From Lachnospiraceae bacterium (GTDB lineage: Bacteria; Bacillota; Clostridia; Lachnospirales; Lachnospiraceae), in the NCBI GenBank assembly GCA_024681775.1, contig JAILAF010000129.1, positions 1 through 46,635 of the forward strand: a stretch of 46,635 nucleotides of DNA, written 5' to 3'. The translations under genes and the position numbers were made by a program. Below, in pieces: positions 25,870 through 34,721 of the stretch. Numbering within the stretch: position 1 is the first letter of the stretch; every line of letters starts with the position of its first letter. Below the pieces are notes generated by a model that did no database searches, had not been told where the DNA came from, and saw only the letters and a list, made by a program, of their open reading frames with translations.

Positions 25870-26304
25870 TCAGCTCTCCGCAGATTTCATGGAATCCGCG
25901 GAAAAGCTGTGGGACAAAAGTTCGGAAAGCGGAAATTCCTGATAGGCGGTCTCGGAAAGAGCCACGATCACCGGCAGATCGGCGGATCCGAACTCCGACA
26001 TCACCTGCCTGCAGATACCGCAGGGCCAGGCGTAGTCGCTGGGCTCCTCTCCCACCGGTGCGCCGCAGACCGCTACGGCCGAAAGTCTCCGGTGCCCATC
26101 GCTCACTGCCTTAAAAATGGCGGTTCGTTCCGCACAATTCGTGGCGCCGAAGGAGGAATTCTCGATATTACATCCGCCGTAAACGGTGCCTTCCTCGGTA
26201 AGGACTGCCGCGCCAACGGCGTAATTCGAATAGGGGACATAGGAATATTCCCGCATGGAAAGAGCTTTGCGGATCAGCTCCGCTCTCTGCGCATCCGTGA
26301 TCAT
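25870..26304 (-). CDS. cdd: Cytidine deaminase
   Basis: A 144-residue tetrameric-type cytidine deaminase converting cytidine and deoxycytidine to the uridine forms. Zinc ligands C57, C95 and C98 and the catalytic glutamate E59 are in NCAERTAIFKAV and PCGICRQVMSEF; the substrate motif GCNIENSSFG is at 44-53. AGGAGG lies 5 bases before the ATG. It has a slightly longer serine-rich C-terminus than small family members. It sits 9 bases after the phosphorylase gene. Confidence 0.96.
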   Translation of the reverse strand: MITDAQRAELIRKALSMREYSYVPYSNYAVGAAVLTEEGTVYGGCNIENSSFGATNCAERTAIFKAVSDGHRRLSAVAVCGAPVGEEPSDYAWPCGICRQVMSEFGSADLPVIVALSETAYQEFPLSELLSHSFSADSMKSAES

Positions 26305-26313
26305 GGGTACCTC

Positions 26314-27153
26314 CTAAAGGATCTCCTGCCCAAAGGCCTTGATGGAAGCATTCAAAAGTCTGGTAAAACGGGGTGCCGCTTCATCGGCAGCCTCCTGCAC
26401 TTCCTTGTGGTTCAGCTCGCCTGCGCTCAGGCCTGCCGCCAGATTGCTGATGCAGGAAATGCCGCAGATCTCCATTCCGGCGTGTCTTGCAGCAATGGCT
26501 TCCACCACGGTGCTCATGCCGACCGCGTCAACGCCCAGTCCTTTCAGTGCTCTGATCTCCGCGGGAGACTCATAGCTGGGACCGGTCAGCTGCGCATAGA
26601 CACCTTCGAACAAAGGCACGTTCTCCGCTTTTGCTTCCCTTTGGATGATCTCGCAGAGGCGCTTTGAATAGACCTCACTCATATCCGGGAAGCGGGTGCC
26701 CAGCTCCTCGGGATTTTTCCCAAGGAGGGGATTGGGCACAAAGAATGAAATATGATCCCGGAGCATCATCAGGCTCCCGGGCTTAAAATCTGGGTTGAGG
26801 CCGCCTGCCGCATTGGTCAGGAACAAGGTCTGTGCCCCCAGCATTTTCATCAGGCGGACGGGCAATACCACATCCGACATGGAATAGCCTTCATAGTAGT
26901 GCACACGGCCCTTCATGCATACCAGCTTCACACCGCCAAGGGTGCCGAAAATGAACTTGCCGCTGTGCCCGGGAACTGTGGAAACGGGGAATCCGGGAAT
27001 CCTGTCATAGGGGAGTTCTGCAGCCACCTCGATCTGATCGGCATAATCTCCCAGCCCGGAACCCAGGATCAGCGCCACCTGAGGCGTAAAATCCACCTGC
27101 TCCTTTACCGCACGGACACATGCATTCAGTTTGGTCATGATCTCATCCGCCAT
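26314..27153 (-). CDS. punA: Purine nucleoside phosphorylase, trimeric class I
   Basis: A 279-residue phosphorylase cleaving (deoxy)inosine and (deoxy)guanosine to base and (deoxy)ribose-1-phosphate. Phosphate-site glycines GSGLGDY (31-37), VPGHSGKFIFG (about 59), LTNAAGGLNPDFKPG (about 112), QLTGPSYESPAEIRAL (about 188) and the GMSTVVEAIAARHAGM loop (about 213) are all present. These mark the trimeric class rather than the hexameric DeoD class. AAGGA lies 5 bases before the ATG. It is followed by cdd, the amidohydrolase and the purine permease. Confidence 0.96.
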   Translation of the reverse strand: MADEIMTKLNACVRAVKEQVDFTPQVALILGSGLGDYADQIEVAAELPYDRIPGFPVSTVPGHSGKFIFGTLGGVKLVCMKGRVHYYEGYSMSDVVLPVRLMKMLGAQTLFLTNAAGGLNPDFKPGSLMMLRDHISFFVPNPLLGKNPEELGTRFPDMSEVYSKRLCEIIQREAKAENVPLFEGVYAQLTGPSYESPAEIRALKGLGVDAVGMSTVVEAIAARHAGMEICGISCISNLAAGLSAGELNHKEVQEAADEAAPRFTRLLNASIKAFGQEIL

Positions 27154-27174
27154 AGCATTCCTTTCCGAAGGTGC

Positions 27175-28395
27175 TTAAAAAGCCACCTTCTTGAAGTTCT
27201 TCTTGCCGCGCTTCACCAAAATACCGTCTTTCAGCGCTTCCTTCGTGTAGGAAGCCTTGATATCGGTAACCTTCTCACCATCCACGGTGACACCGCCCTG
27301 CTCCACAGCTCTGCGGGCCTCGCTTCTGGAAGCGGTGAGTCCGCTGGAGGTCAGGATCTGCAGGATATCTGCCGCACCGTCGCGGAAGTCCTCTTCCTTC
27401 AGGGTGTAAACAGGTACATCCCCTTCACCCGCACCGCCTGCAAAAAGTGCCTGGGCGCCTGCCTTGGCCTTGTCGGCCTCCTCGGTACCATGCACCATGC
27501 TGGTGAGCTCGTATGCCAGGATCTCCTTGGCCTCGTTCAGCTTGGAACCCTCCCAGCTGTTCATCTCGCGGATCTGCTCCATGGGAAGGAAGGTCAGCAT
27601 GCGGATGCACTTTAAGACGTCCGCATCTCCCACGTTTCTCCAGTACTGGTAGAAATCGAAGGGGCTGGTCTTGTTGGGATCGAGCCATACGGCGTTGCCG
27701 GCGGTCTTACCCATCTTCTTGCCCTGGGAATCGGTAAGAAGGGTGATGGTCATGGCGTGGGCATCCTTGCCCAGCTTTCTGCGGATCAGCTCGGTACCGC
27801 CCAGCATGTTGCTCCACTGGTCGTCTCCGCCGAACTCCATATTGCAGCCGTACTTCTGGAACATGTAGTAGAAGTCGTAGGACTGCATGATCATGTAATT
27901 GAACTCCAGGAAGCTCAGACCCTTCTCCATGCGCTGCTTGTAGCACTCCGCACGGAGCATGTTATTGACGGAGAAGCATGCGCCCACTTCCCGCAGCAGG
28001 TCAACATAGTTCAGATTCAGCAGCCAGTCCGCATTGTTCACCATCATGGCCTTGCCTTCGCCGAACTCGATGAAACGCTCCATCTGCCGCTTGAAGCATT
28101 CCGCATTATGATCGATGTCTTCTCTGGTGAGCATCTTTCTCATGTCGGTGCGCCCGCTGGGATCACCGATCATGGTGGTGCCGCCGCCGATGAGGGCGAT
28201 GGGCTTGTTGCCTGCCATCTGCAGGCGCTTCATCAGGGTCAGAGCCATAAAGTGGCCGGCGGTCAGGCTGTCTGCGGTACAGTCAAAGCCGATGTAAAAC
28301 GTAGCCTTTCCGTTGTTGATCATGTCGCGGATCAGGTCTGCATCGGTAAATTGTGCCAGGAGACCGCGCTCCTGTAATTCTTCAAAAATCTGCAT
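27175..28395 (-). CDS. tyrS: Tyrosyl-tRNA synthetase
   Basis: A 406-residue class Ic aminoacyl-tRNA synthetase. The HIGH-like motif is DSLTAGH (42-48), the KMSKS loop is GKKMGKTAGNAVW (about 229), and an S4 RNA-binding domain closes the C-terminus (SRSEARRAVEQGGVTVDGEKV). I start at the ATG at 28395, which gives the usual MQIFEELQERG N-terminus; an upstream in-frame start at 28467 would add 24 residues coding through a leader hairpin. No T-box is visible upstream. It is followed by punA after 21 bases. Confidence 0.96.
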   Translation of the reverse strand: MQIFEELQERGLLAQFTDADLIRDMINNGKATFYIGFDCTADSLTAGHFMALTLMKRLQMAGNKPIALIGGGTTMIGDPSGRTDMRKMLTREDIDHNAECFKRQMERFIEFGEGKAMMVNNADWLLNLNYVDLLREVGACFSVNNMLRAECYKQRMEKGLSFLEFNYMIMQSYDFYYMFQKYGCNMEFGGDDQWSNMLGGTELIRRKLGKDAHAMTITLLTDSQGKKMGKTAGNAVWLDPNKTSPFDFYQYWRNVGDADVLKCIRMLTFLPMEQIREMNSWEGSKLNEAKEILAYELTSMVHGTEEADKAKAGAQALFAGGAGEGDVPVYTLKEEDFRDGAADILQILTSSGLTASRSEARRAVEQGGVTVDGEKVTDIKASYTKEALKDGILVKRGKKNFKKVAF

Positions 28396-28412
28396 AATTG
28401 TTTTCTCTCTTT

Positions 28413-28470
28413 CGTATGGATTTCGTTTTCGATGCCGGATCAGGCCCGGTATCGATCTCTCGTCCATACG
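28413..28470 (-). other. Large two-part hairpin in the tyrS leader
   Basis: The outer arms are 28413-28420 and 28463-28470, 8 perfect pairs. After an asymmetric internal loop, inner arms of 10 pairs (TCGATGCCGG at 28430-28439 with CCGGTATCGA at 28446-28455, one G-U) close a 6-base loop. It lies 17 bases before the tyrS ATG and fills most of the gap after the VWA gene. There is no T-run, and none of the T-box sequence elements. Confidence 0.6.
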
Positions 28471-28502
28471 GCGATCTTGATGGCCATATCTGTTCTAGTC
28501 TC

Positions 28503-29708
28503 CTATCTGCCGGGTGCCATCAGGGTAGTCATGGCTCTGTTCAGGCCGTCCACCGTCAGCTTGTACATGGGGAACATCTCCTTGACTGCGGTCTCCGCCT
28601 CTCTCCAGGGTGCGTGACCCGGAGCCATCTTGGGGTTGAGCCATACCACTCTCTTATAATGACGCTTTACCAGCTTTAACCATTCGTATCCGCTGAGTCC
28701 TCCGTTGGAGCCACGGTAATTCCCGGTGTCGGAATACAGCTCCTCGGGTGCCATGGCGGCATCTCCAATGATGAGTACCTTGTAATCACTGTCCACATTC
28801 CGGAACATCCACTCCGTCTCCACCCAGTCCCCGTTTTCGCATTCCGGGGTCTTGTAGACGTGATCGTAGATGCAGTTGTGGAAATAATAGCATTTCACGT
28901 CCTTGTAATGATTGGATTTGTTCACTGCCTGGAACAGATCGTTCAAAAGGGACGAATAGGGGATCATGGTGCCGCCGCTGTCCATGAGCAAAAGGAGCTT
29001 CACGGAATTCTTCCGGGGCTTCTTCATCTGGATCTGCAGATAGCCGCCGTTCTGGCAGGTCTTATCTACGGTCCTGTCGATGTCCAGTTCGGATTCCGGA
29101 ATATCCAGCCGGGAGGAAAACTGCCGCAGTCTCCGGAAGGCCAGCTGGAACTGGCGGTTGGTCATGACTCTGTCGTCCCGGAAGTCCCGGTATTTTCTGA
29201 CACCGATGACGGAAAACGCGGACTGATAACCGGTCTGGCCGCCAACGCGTACGCCGCCGACATTGCCACCCAGGTTGCCGAAGGAAGTCTTTCCCATGGT
29301 ACCGATCCAGAAGCTTCCGCCGTTGTGCTCGGAATCCTGATCCTTCAGACGCTGGCGGAACTTTTCCTCCACGTCTTCCTTGTCGATGTAGATGTCCTCC
29401 GTCTGGTTCAGATGGTGTCTGGCCTCCTCGTGGGCCAGCTCCATCATGTCGGACTTGTCCAGCCAGCGGAGCATCTGAGCTCCTACCTCGGTCTCGCGTT
29501 TCACGGCCTTGAAGGTCTCCTCAAAAGCCGCATCGTATTTGTCATAATCCGTTTCGGACTTTACCAGGATCATACGGGCAACATAATAAAACCGGGTGAG
29601 AGAACCGCCGCAGAGGCCGCTGTCCAGCGCTTTCTGCAGATCCAGCCACTCTCCCAGACTGACATGAATCCCGTTTTTCTTTAAGGAATCAAAGAATTTG
29701 ATAAACAT
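28503..29708 (-). CDS. VWA-domain (CoxE-like) protein
   Basis: A 401-residue cytoplasmic protein with an N-terminal helical region (about 1-120), a glycine-rich middle (MGKTSFGNLGGNVGGVRVGG, about 155-175) and a C-terminal von Willebrand factor A domain. The metal-binding MIDAS motif is D243-S-G-G-T, not the canonical DxSxS, so metal binding may be altered. VWA proteins of this kind act with a MoxR ATPase to insert cofactors or remodel partners. Its ATG overlaps the moxR stop by one base (TGATG). No client protein is obvious nearby. Confidence 0.88.
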   Translation of the reverse strand: MFIKFFDSLKKNGIHVSLGEWLDLQKALDSGLCGGSLTRFYYVARMILVKSETDYDKYDAAFEETFKAVKRETEVGAQMLRWLDKSDMMELAHEEARHHLNQTEDIYIDKEDVEEKFRQRLKDQDSEHNGGSFWIGTMGKTSFGNLGGNVGGVRVGGQTGYQSAFSVIGVRKYRDFRDDRVMTNRQFQLAFRRLRQFSSRLDIPESELDIDRTVDKTCQNGGYLQIQMKKPRKNSVKLLLLMDSGGTMIPYSSLLNDLFQAVNKSNHYKDVKCYYFHNCIYDHVYKTPECENGDWVETEWMFRNVDSDYKVLIIGDAAMAPEELYSDTGNYRGSNGGLSGYEWLKLVKRHYKRVVWLNPKMAPGHAPWREAETAVKEMFPMYKLTVDGLNRAMTTLMAPGR

Positions 29709-30523
29709 CAGTTCAGTCCGCCGCGTTTTAGGATGTCCAGGTCTTCGTCCTTTTTGATCACCACACCGACAAAGGGCAGCTCCGCACGGATCCGGTCCGC
29801 GGTGATGCCGCCGATCTGCAGGGCATTCACCCAGTCGATGAGTTCCGAGGTGCTGGGCTTTTTCCGGATATCCCGGATGTCACGGATGGCATAAAAGACA
29901 TCCATGGCTTCCTGCAGGAGGTGGGCCTCCACATCGGGATAATGGACCCTTACGATCTCTTCCATGAGCTCGGGGCCCGGGAAATCAATGTAGTGGAAAA
30001 TGCATCTGCGCAGGAAGGCATCGGGCAGCTCCTTCTCCGCGTTGGATGTGATGATCACGATGGGGCGATGCTTTGCCTTGACCGTGCGATGGGTCTCGCC
30101 GATGTAGAATTCCATTCTGTCCAGCTCCCACAGCAGGTCGTTGGGGAATTCCAGATCCGCCTTGTCAATCTCATCGATGAGAAGCACGACCTGCTCTTCA
30201 CTGTCGAAGGCCTCTCCCAGCTTTCCCAGCTTGATGTATTTTGCAATATCGTCCACGCCGCTCTCGCCGAACTGGCCGTCGTAGAGCCGCTGGATGGTAT
30301 CATAGATATAGAGCCCGTCCTGGGCTTTTGTGGTGGATTTGATGTTCCAGACGATGAGCCGCTTGCCCAGATTGTCTGCCACTGCCTGTGCCAGCTGGGT
30401 CTTGCCGGTGCCGGGCTCTCCCTTGATCAGGAGGGGCTTTTCCAGTGCCATGGCAATGTTCACGCTGTCAAGAAGCTCGGAACTTGCCACATAATCTTTG
30501 GATCCCTGAAATTCGTTCGCCAT
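29708..30523 (-). CDS. MoxR-family AAA+ ATPase
   Basis: A 271-residue AAA+ protein with Walker A GEPGTGKT (35-42), Walker B VVLLIDEIDKADLEFPNDLLWELD (about 112), a sensor-1 stretch PIVIITSNAEKELPDAFLRRC (about 154) ending in the arginine finger, and a lid domain. It is a MoxR-type chaperone, encoded in one unit with the VWA protein at 28503-29708. Such pairs mature metalloenzymes in several systems; here the client is unknown. A promoter is visible at 30599-30627. Confidence 0.9.
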   Translation of the reverse strand: MANEFQGSKDYVASSELLDSVNIAMALEKPLLIKGEPGTGKTQLAQAVADNLGKRLIVWNIKSTTKAQDGLYIYDTIQRLYDGQFGESGVDDIAKYIKLGKLGEAFDSEEQVVLLIDEIDKADLEFPNDLLWELDRMEFYIGETHRTVKAKHRPIVIITSNAEKELPDAFLRRCIFHYIDFPGPELMEEIVRVHYPDVEAHLLQEAMDVFYAIRDIRDIRKKPSTSELIDWVNALQIGGITADRIRAELPFVGVVIKKDEDLDILKRGGLN

Positions 30524-30579
30524 TTCTACTCACTTTCCGATTCGGTCAATGAAAAAACATGCTTTTCATCCATAAAAAA

Positions 30580-30606
30580 TTGATAAACACACATGGTTAT
30601 GATACT
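30580..30606 (+). promoter_or_regulatory. Weak candidate promoter of metF
   Basis: TTGATA at 30580-30585 is followed after only 15 bases by GATACT (30601-30606); TATGAT at 30598-30603 is a better -10 match but sits too close. A promoter must lie here because the gene upstream is divergent, but the exact elements are uncertain. Confidence 0.3.
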
Positions 30607-30627
30607 CTATATAGCAAACAAAATCAA
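30599..30627 (-). promoter_or_regulatory. Promoter of the moxR-VWA unit
   Basis: TTGATT (30627-30622), a 17-base spacer and TATCAT (30604-30599) on the minus strand. It overlaps the likely start region of divergent metF transcription, so the two directions may compete. Confidence 0.55.
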
Positions 30628-30649
30628 TCGAAAGGATGGTGAATTTCCC

Positions 30650-31519
30650 ATGGCTAATGTCACCGAAAACAGTATTTTTACCAAAGAGAAAACCATCAGC
30701 TTCGAAGTCTTTCCTCCCAAAAAGGACGATGATTTCGCTTCCGCTTTTTCCGTTCTGGACGAGCTGGGGAAACTCTCCCCCGATTACATCAGCGTCACCT
30801 ACGGCGCCGGTGGCTCTCGGGCAGGCAAAACGGTTGAGATCGCCGATTACATCGAAAATAAACTCGGCATCCCCTCCATCGCTCATGTGACCTGTGTGGG
30901 CGGCACGAAGGAATCCGTTTCGGCCGTGATCGATTCCTTAAAACAGGTGGGCGTGAATCATATCCTGGCGCTGCGTGGTGACCGGCCCGCAGACATGACG
31001 GATGAAGCGTTTAACGCAAGAGAATTTGAGCACGCCTCCGACCTGATCTCCTTCCTGAAGCAGGATCCTTCCCTTCATATTGCCGGAGCCTGCTATCCCG
31101 AGAAGCATTTCGATGCCTTCAGTTTTGAGACGGATCTGCGATACCTGAAGGCAAAACAGGATCTGGGTGCGGAGTATTTCATCTCCCAGCTCTTTTTTGA
31201 CAATGATTATTTTTATGATTTTACGGACAGAGCGGAAAAGAAAGGCATCAAAGTTCCCATCAGCGCAGGGATCATGCCCATCACGACGCCGAAACAGATC
31301 GGTACCATCGTGACCCTCTCCGGCTCCAGTATCCCCAAGCATTTTGCGGACATCATCGCAAAATACGGCGAAAGCCCCGAGGAGATGCGGAAGGCCGGGA
31401 TCGATTACGCAATCCGTCAGATCAATGACCTGCTGAGCAACGGTGTTTCCCATATCCATATCTACTCCATGAACAAGCCCAAAGTCACGGCAGAGATCAT
31501 GGCAGGTCTTAAGGCATAG
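30650..31519 (+). CDS. metF: 5,10-methylenetetrahydrofolate reductase
   Basis: A 289-residue flavoenzyme reducing methylene-THF to methyl-THF for methionine synthesis or acetyl-CoA pathway chemistry. The catalytic glutamate is in FEVFPPKKDDD near the start, followed by SVTYGAGGS (about 45), HVTCVGGTKESV, LALRGDRP (about 105) and a SQLFFDNDYFYDF stretch (about 180). I start at the ATG at 30650, which gives MANVTEN with GGTGA 7 bases upstream; a start at 30593 would add 19 residues lacking homology. It is a monocistronic plus-strand gene with a strong terminator. No MetV-like partner gene is adjacent. Confidence 0.95.
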   Translation: MANVTENSIFTKEKTISFEVFPPKKDDDFASAFSVLDELGKLSPDYISVTYGAGGSRAGKTVEIADYIENKLGIPSIAHVTCVGGTKESVSAVIDSLKQVGVNHILALRGDRPADMTDEAFNAREFEHASDLISFLKQDPSLHIAGACYPEKHFDAFSFETDLRYLKAKQDLGAEYFISQLFFDNDYFYDFTDRAEKKGIKVPISAGIMPITTPKQIGTIVTLSGSSIPKHFADIIAKYGESPEEMRKAGIDYAIRQINDLLSNGVSHIHIYSMNKPKVTAEIMAGLKA

Positions 31520-31526
31520 AGGATAT

Positions 31527-31557
31527 AAAAAAGTTCCCCATCATGGGGAACTTTTTT
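31527..31557. terminator. Bidirectional intrinsic terminator between metF and gpsA
   Basis: A near-perfect hairpin, AAAAAAGTTCCCC with GGGGAACTTTTTT around a short loop, has a T-run on both strands. It can end metF transcripts (plus) and the DUF512-der-plsY-gpsA transcript (minus), 20 bases after the gpsA stop. Confidence 0.93.
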
Positions 31558-31576
31558 AATATCCTTTTTTTCCAGC

Positions 31577-32584
31577 TCATTGCCATACGGTATTGGAAAC
31601 CTCTGCTTTCTTGTCCCGCAGCATCAGCTCGGTCACGGCTTCCTTGGGGTCCTTGCCTTCAAAGAGTACCCGGTTGATCTGCTCGATGATGGGCATGGAC
31701 ACATTGTATTTCCGGGAAAGAGCCAGACCTGCTTTGGCGGAATAGACGCCCTCCACGGTCTGCTGGACCTCTGCCATGGCTTCCTCCATGGTCTTTCCCT
31801 GTCCCATGAGGATACCGGCTCTCCGGTTTCTGGAATGCATGCTGGCGCAGGTGACGATGAGATCACCAATGCCGGTGAGTCCGTAGAAGGTATCTCTCTG
31901 GCATCCCATGGCTTCGCCCAGTCTGGCGATCTCCGCGATACCTCTGGTGATGAGGGCTGCTTTTGCATTGTCTCCGTAGCCCAGGCCGTCCGCCATGCCG
32001 GCAGCCAGCGCCACCACATTCTTTAATGCGCCGCCCAGCTCTACGCCTTTTTTGTCGGATGCGGTATAGACGCGGAAAACTTCATTCATGAAGATGTTCT
32101 GGATGGATTCCGCCACATCCTTTTTGTCCGCAGCTACCACGATGGTGGTGGGCAGGAGTCTGATCACTTCCTCGGCATGGGTGGGACCTGACAGGACCGC
32201 CACCTCTGCATCCGGGATCTCCTCCTGGATCTGTTCCGAAAGGGTCATCATGGTGGTTTCCTCCACCCCCTTTGCCACGTCCACGATGATCTGCCCCTTG
32301 GGAATCAGGGGCGCGAGGCGCTTTGCCGTCCTTCGGGTAAAGGAGCTGGCCACCGCCATCACCAGCAGATCCCTGCCGGTCACTGCCTCCGTGTCATCCG
32401 TGGTGTAATGCAGACTGTCCGGAAGGAGCGTGTCCGGAAGCATCCGGTGTCTGTGATTTTCCCGGAGACTCTCGATCTCCTCGGGAAGTGCGGACCAGAC
32501 CGTGACATCATGTCCGTTTTTGTTTAAGAGGACCGCCAGTGCAATGGCCCAGGTGCCTCCGCCCAGAACTGTGATTTTTGCCAT
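31577..32584 (-). CDS. gpsA: NAD(P)-dependent glycerol-3-phosphate dehydrogenase
   Basis: A 335-residue enzyme reducing dihydroxyacetone phosphate to sn-glycerol-3-phosphate, the backbone for phospholipids. It has the N-terminal Rossmann motif (VLGGGTWAIALAVLL, 5-19), SGPTHAEEV (about 137), the catalytic lysine region ELGGALKNVVALAAGMADGLGYGDNAKAALITRG (starting about 185), and GLTGIGDLIVTC. I start at 32584, where GGAGG lies 5 bases upstream; the ATG at 32596 would contain that site. It follows plsY, which uses its product. Confidence 0.97.
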   Translation of the reverse strand: MAKITVLGGGTWAIALAVLLNKNGHDVTVWSALPEEIESLRENHRHRMLPDTLLPDSLHYTTDDTEAVTGRDLLVMAVASSFTRRTAKRLAPLIPKGQIIVDVAKGVEETTMMTLSEQIQEEIPDAEVAVLSGPTHAEEVIRLLPTTIVVAADKKDVAESIQNIFMNEVFRVYTASDKKGVELGGALKNVVALAAGMADGLGYGDNAKAALITRGIAEIARLGEAMGCQRDTFYGLTGIGDLIVTCASMHSRNRRAGILMGQGKTMEEAMAEVQQTVEGVYSAKAGLALSRKYNVSMPIIEQINRVLFEGKDPKEAVTELMLRDKKAEVSNTVWQ

Positions 32585-32618
32585 ATCTGCCTCCATGAAG
32601 TATCTGTTAAAGTCCGTA

Positions 32619-33281
32619 TTATTCCGCAGTTTTCTTTTTCTTCAGGTAGGTTTTATTCTCCTCACCTCTCAGAAGCCTTCCGATATTGGATCTGTGTTGC
32701 CAGAAAGCCAGCAGCATCAGCAGTCCGAAAACGATAATGGTCTCCGTCCTGGCTTCGGGGGTCATGGCTCCGAAACGAAACAGACCCGTGTTGGACAGGA
32801 TCACCAGCTCGATAAACAGGCCGGAATACAGCATCAGGCTGCACAGGGAAACCAGATGGGTAAGAAAAAAGGGAACAAAGAACAGTGCCAGTCCCACAAC
32901 GGTAAAGGGCCAGGGGAATCCTCCCATAACGGTGCCGCCGGTGGCTGCAATGCCTTTTCCGCCCTTGAAATGCATGTAAAAAGGAAAATCATGTGCCAGC
33001 ACGCATCCGGCAGCGCAATAGGTGGGAAGCAGATAGCCCAGCTCCGGGTAGGCGTTCAGGAACAGTGCCTTCACAATAAGGCAGGCGATGATGCCTTTGA
33101 GCATATCACCGGCAAACACGATGAGTCCCACCTTCGGCCCCAGCACCCGCAGGGCGTTGGTGGTACCGGCGTTTCCGCTCCCGTGCTGACGGATGTCTAC
33201 GCCCTTAATCTTGCCGACGATAAAGGCGGTCTGAAACAAACCGAACACATATCCGATCAAAAATGCATACAACCTGACCAT
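32619..33281 (-). CDS. plsY: Acyl-phosphate glycerol-3-phosphate acyltransferase PlsY
   Basis: A 220-residue integral membrane acyltransferase with about five to seven spans and the three family motifs: HGSGNAGTTNALRVLG (about 33-48), the FKGGKGIAATGG stretch (about 108) and a later HLVSL-region. It makes lysophosphatidic acid from acyl-phosphate and the glycerol-3-phosphate produced by GpsA, encoded next. GGAGG lies 5 bases before the ATG. It is followed by gpsA after 34 bases. Confidence 0.96.
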   Translation of the reverse strand: MVRLYAFLIGYVFGLFQTAFIVGKIKGVDIRQHGSGNAGTTNALRVLGPKVGLIVFAGDMLKGIIACLIVKALFLNAYPELGYLLPTYCAAGCVLAHDFPFYMHFKGGKGIAATGGTVMGGFPWPFTVVGLALFFVPFFLTHLVSLCSLMLYSGLFIELVILSNTGLFRFGAMTPEARTETIIVFGLLMLLAFWQHRSNIGRLLRGEENKTYLKKKKTAE

Positions 33282-33313
33282 AAACCCCTCCGCTCACAGC
33301 CTTTCATAAGGCA

Positions 33314-34654
33314 TTATTTTTCATCTTCATTCCGCTGGCGGATAATGAATTTCATAGGAGTACCCTTGAACCCGAAGGTCTTGCGGATCTGGTTCTCGAT
33401 GTACCTCGTGTAGGAAAAATGCATCAGTTCCTTATCGTTCACAAAGATCACGAAGGTAGGGGGCTTTACCGCCACCTGGGTGATGTAGTAGAGACGCAGG
33501 ATCTTGCCCTTGTCATTGGGAGGCTGCTGCATGGCAACGGCCTCGGACATGATCTCGTTGAGCGCTCCGGTGCCCACCCGCAGATTCTGGCTCTGAGAGA
33601 CGGATTCGATGGTCTCGAAGAGCTTCGGAAGACGCTGTCCGGACAGGGCGGAGATAAAGAGGATCTCGGCGTAGGGCATGAAGGAAAGAACCTGCTTTAC
33701 ATCCTCGGTAAAGCGATAGATGGTCTTGTCATCCTTCTCCACCGCATCCCATTTGTTCACGGCGATGATCACCGCCTTGCCTCTGTCGTGGGCGATGCCT
33801 GCGATCTTGGCATCCTGCTCGGTAACGCCTTCCGTGGCATCGATGACCAGCACAGCGATATCGCTCCGCTCTACGGCGGCTACGGTGCGGAGGATCATGT
33901 AATGCTCCAGATCCTCTTTCACCTTATTTTTCCTGCGCAGACCTGCGGTATCGATAAAGACATACTCTTTGCCCTGGTAGGTGACCTCCGTATCCACCGC
34001 GTCTCTCGTGGTGCCGGCGATGTCGGAGACAATGAGTCTGTCCTCCCCCAGAAGCTTGTTGATGAGACTGGACTTGCCCACATTGGGCTTGCCGATGATG
34101 GCGATCCTGGGGCGCTCGTCTTCTGCGACCTCCTCGCTCCCTTCCGGAAAATGCTTGACCACTTCGTCCAGCATATCTCCCAGTCCCAGCTTGTTCAGGG
34201 AGGATATGGGGAAGGGATCGCCGATGCCCAGGTTGTAGAACTCATAGACATCCGCCTCGTATTTTTCAAAACTGTCCACCTTATTTACCACCAGTACCAC
34301 GGGCTTACCGGATCGGCGGAGCATGTCCGCCACCTGGGAGTCCGCATCCTGCAGGCCGGTGCGCACATCCACCAGGAAAATGATCACATCTGCCGTATCG
34401 ATGGCGATCTGCGCCTGCTCCCGCATCTGGGAAAGGATCACATCCTTGCTGTCGGGCTCGATGCCGCCGGTGTCGATCATGGTGAAGGAATAGTTCAGCC
34501 AGGTCACATCGGCATAGATCCGGTCTCTGGTAATGCCGGGGGTATCCTGAACGATGGAGATCCGCTCTCCCGCCAGGGTGTTAAACAGTGTGGATTTTCC
34601 TACATTGGGGCGTCCCACCACAGCGACGATGGGGCGCGTACTTTTCTTACTCAT
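33314..34654 (-). CDS. der: Ribosome-assembly GTPase Der (EngA)
   Basis: A 446-residue protein with two tandem G domains: GRPNVGKST (14-22) with DTGGIE and NKVD, and GKPNVGKSS (about 187) with DTAGLRRK and NKWD, then a KH-like C-terminal domain ending in a lysine- and arginine-containing tail. Der acts in 50S subunit maturation. AGGA lies 4 bases before the ATG. The order DUF512, der, plsY, gpsA is common in Clostridia. Confidence 0.98.
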   Translation of the reverse strand: MSKKSTRPIVAVVGRPNVGKSTLFNTLAGERISIVQDTPGITRDRIYADVTWLNYSFTMIDTGGIEPDSKDVILSQMREQAQIAIDTADVIIFLVDVRTGLQDADSQVADMLRRSGKPVVLVVNKVDSFEKYEADVYEFYNLGIGDPFPISSLNKLGLGDMLDEVVKHFPEGSEEVAEDERPRIAIIGKPNVGKSSLINKLLGEDRLIVSDIAGTTRDAVDTEVTYQGKEYVFIDTAGLRRKNKVKEDLEHYMILRTVAAVERSDIAVLVIDATEGVTEQDAKIAGIAHDRGKAVIIAVNKWDAVEKDDKTIYRFTEDVKQVLSFMPYAEILFISALSGQRLPKLFETIESVSQSQNLRVGTGALNEIMSEAVAMQQPPNDKGKILRLYYITQVAVKPPTFVIFVNDKELMHFSYTRYIENQIRKTFGFKGTPMKFIIRQRNEDEK

Positions 34655-34721
34655 AAATTCCTCGTTTTATTTGTCCTGATGCCACAAAGCCATAATGCTT
34701 ATTCTGCAAGCAAAAAACGCA

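Noticed and set aside
24454..27175. Purine riboswitch controlling the phosphorylase or purine permease
   Set aside because: The gaps between these genes are 9 to 55 bases, too short for the aptamer, and its conserved loop sequences are absent.
28395..28503. T-box riboswitch before tyrS
   Set aside because: The gap is only about 107 bases and lacks the conserved T-box and antiterminator elements; only a plain two-part hairpin is present.
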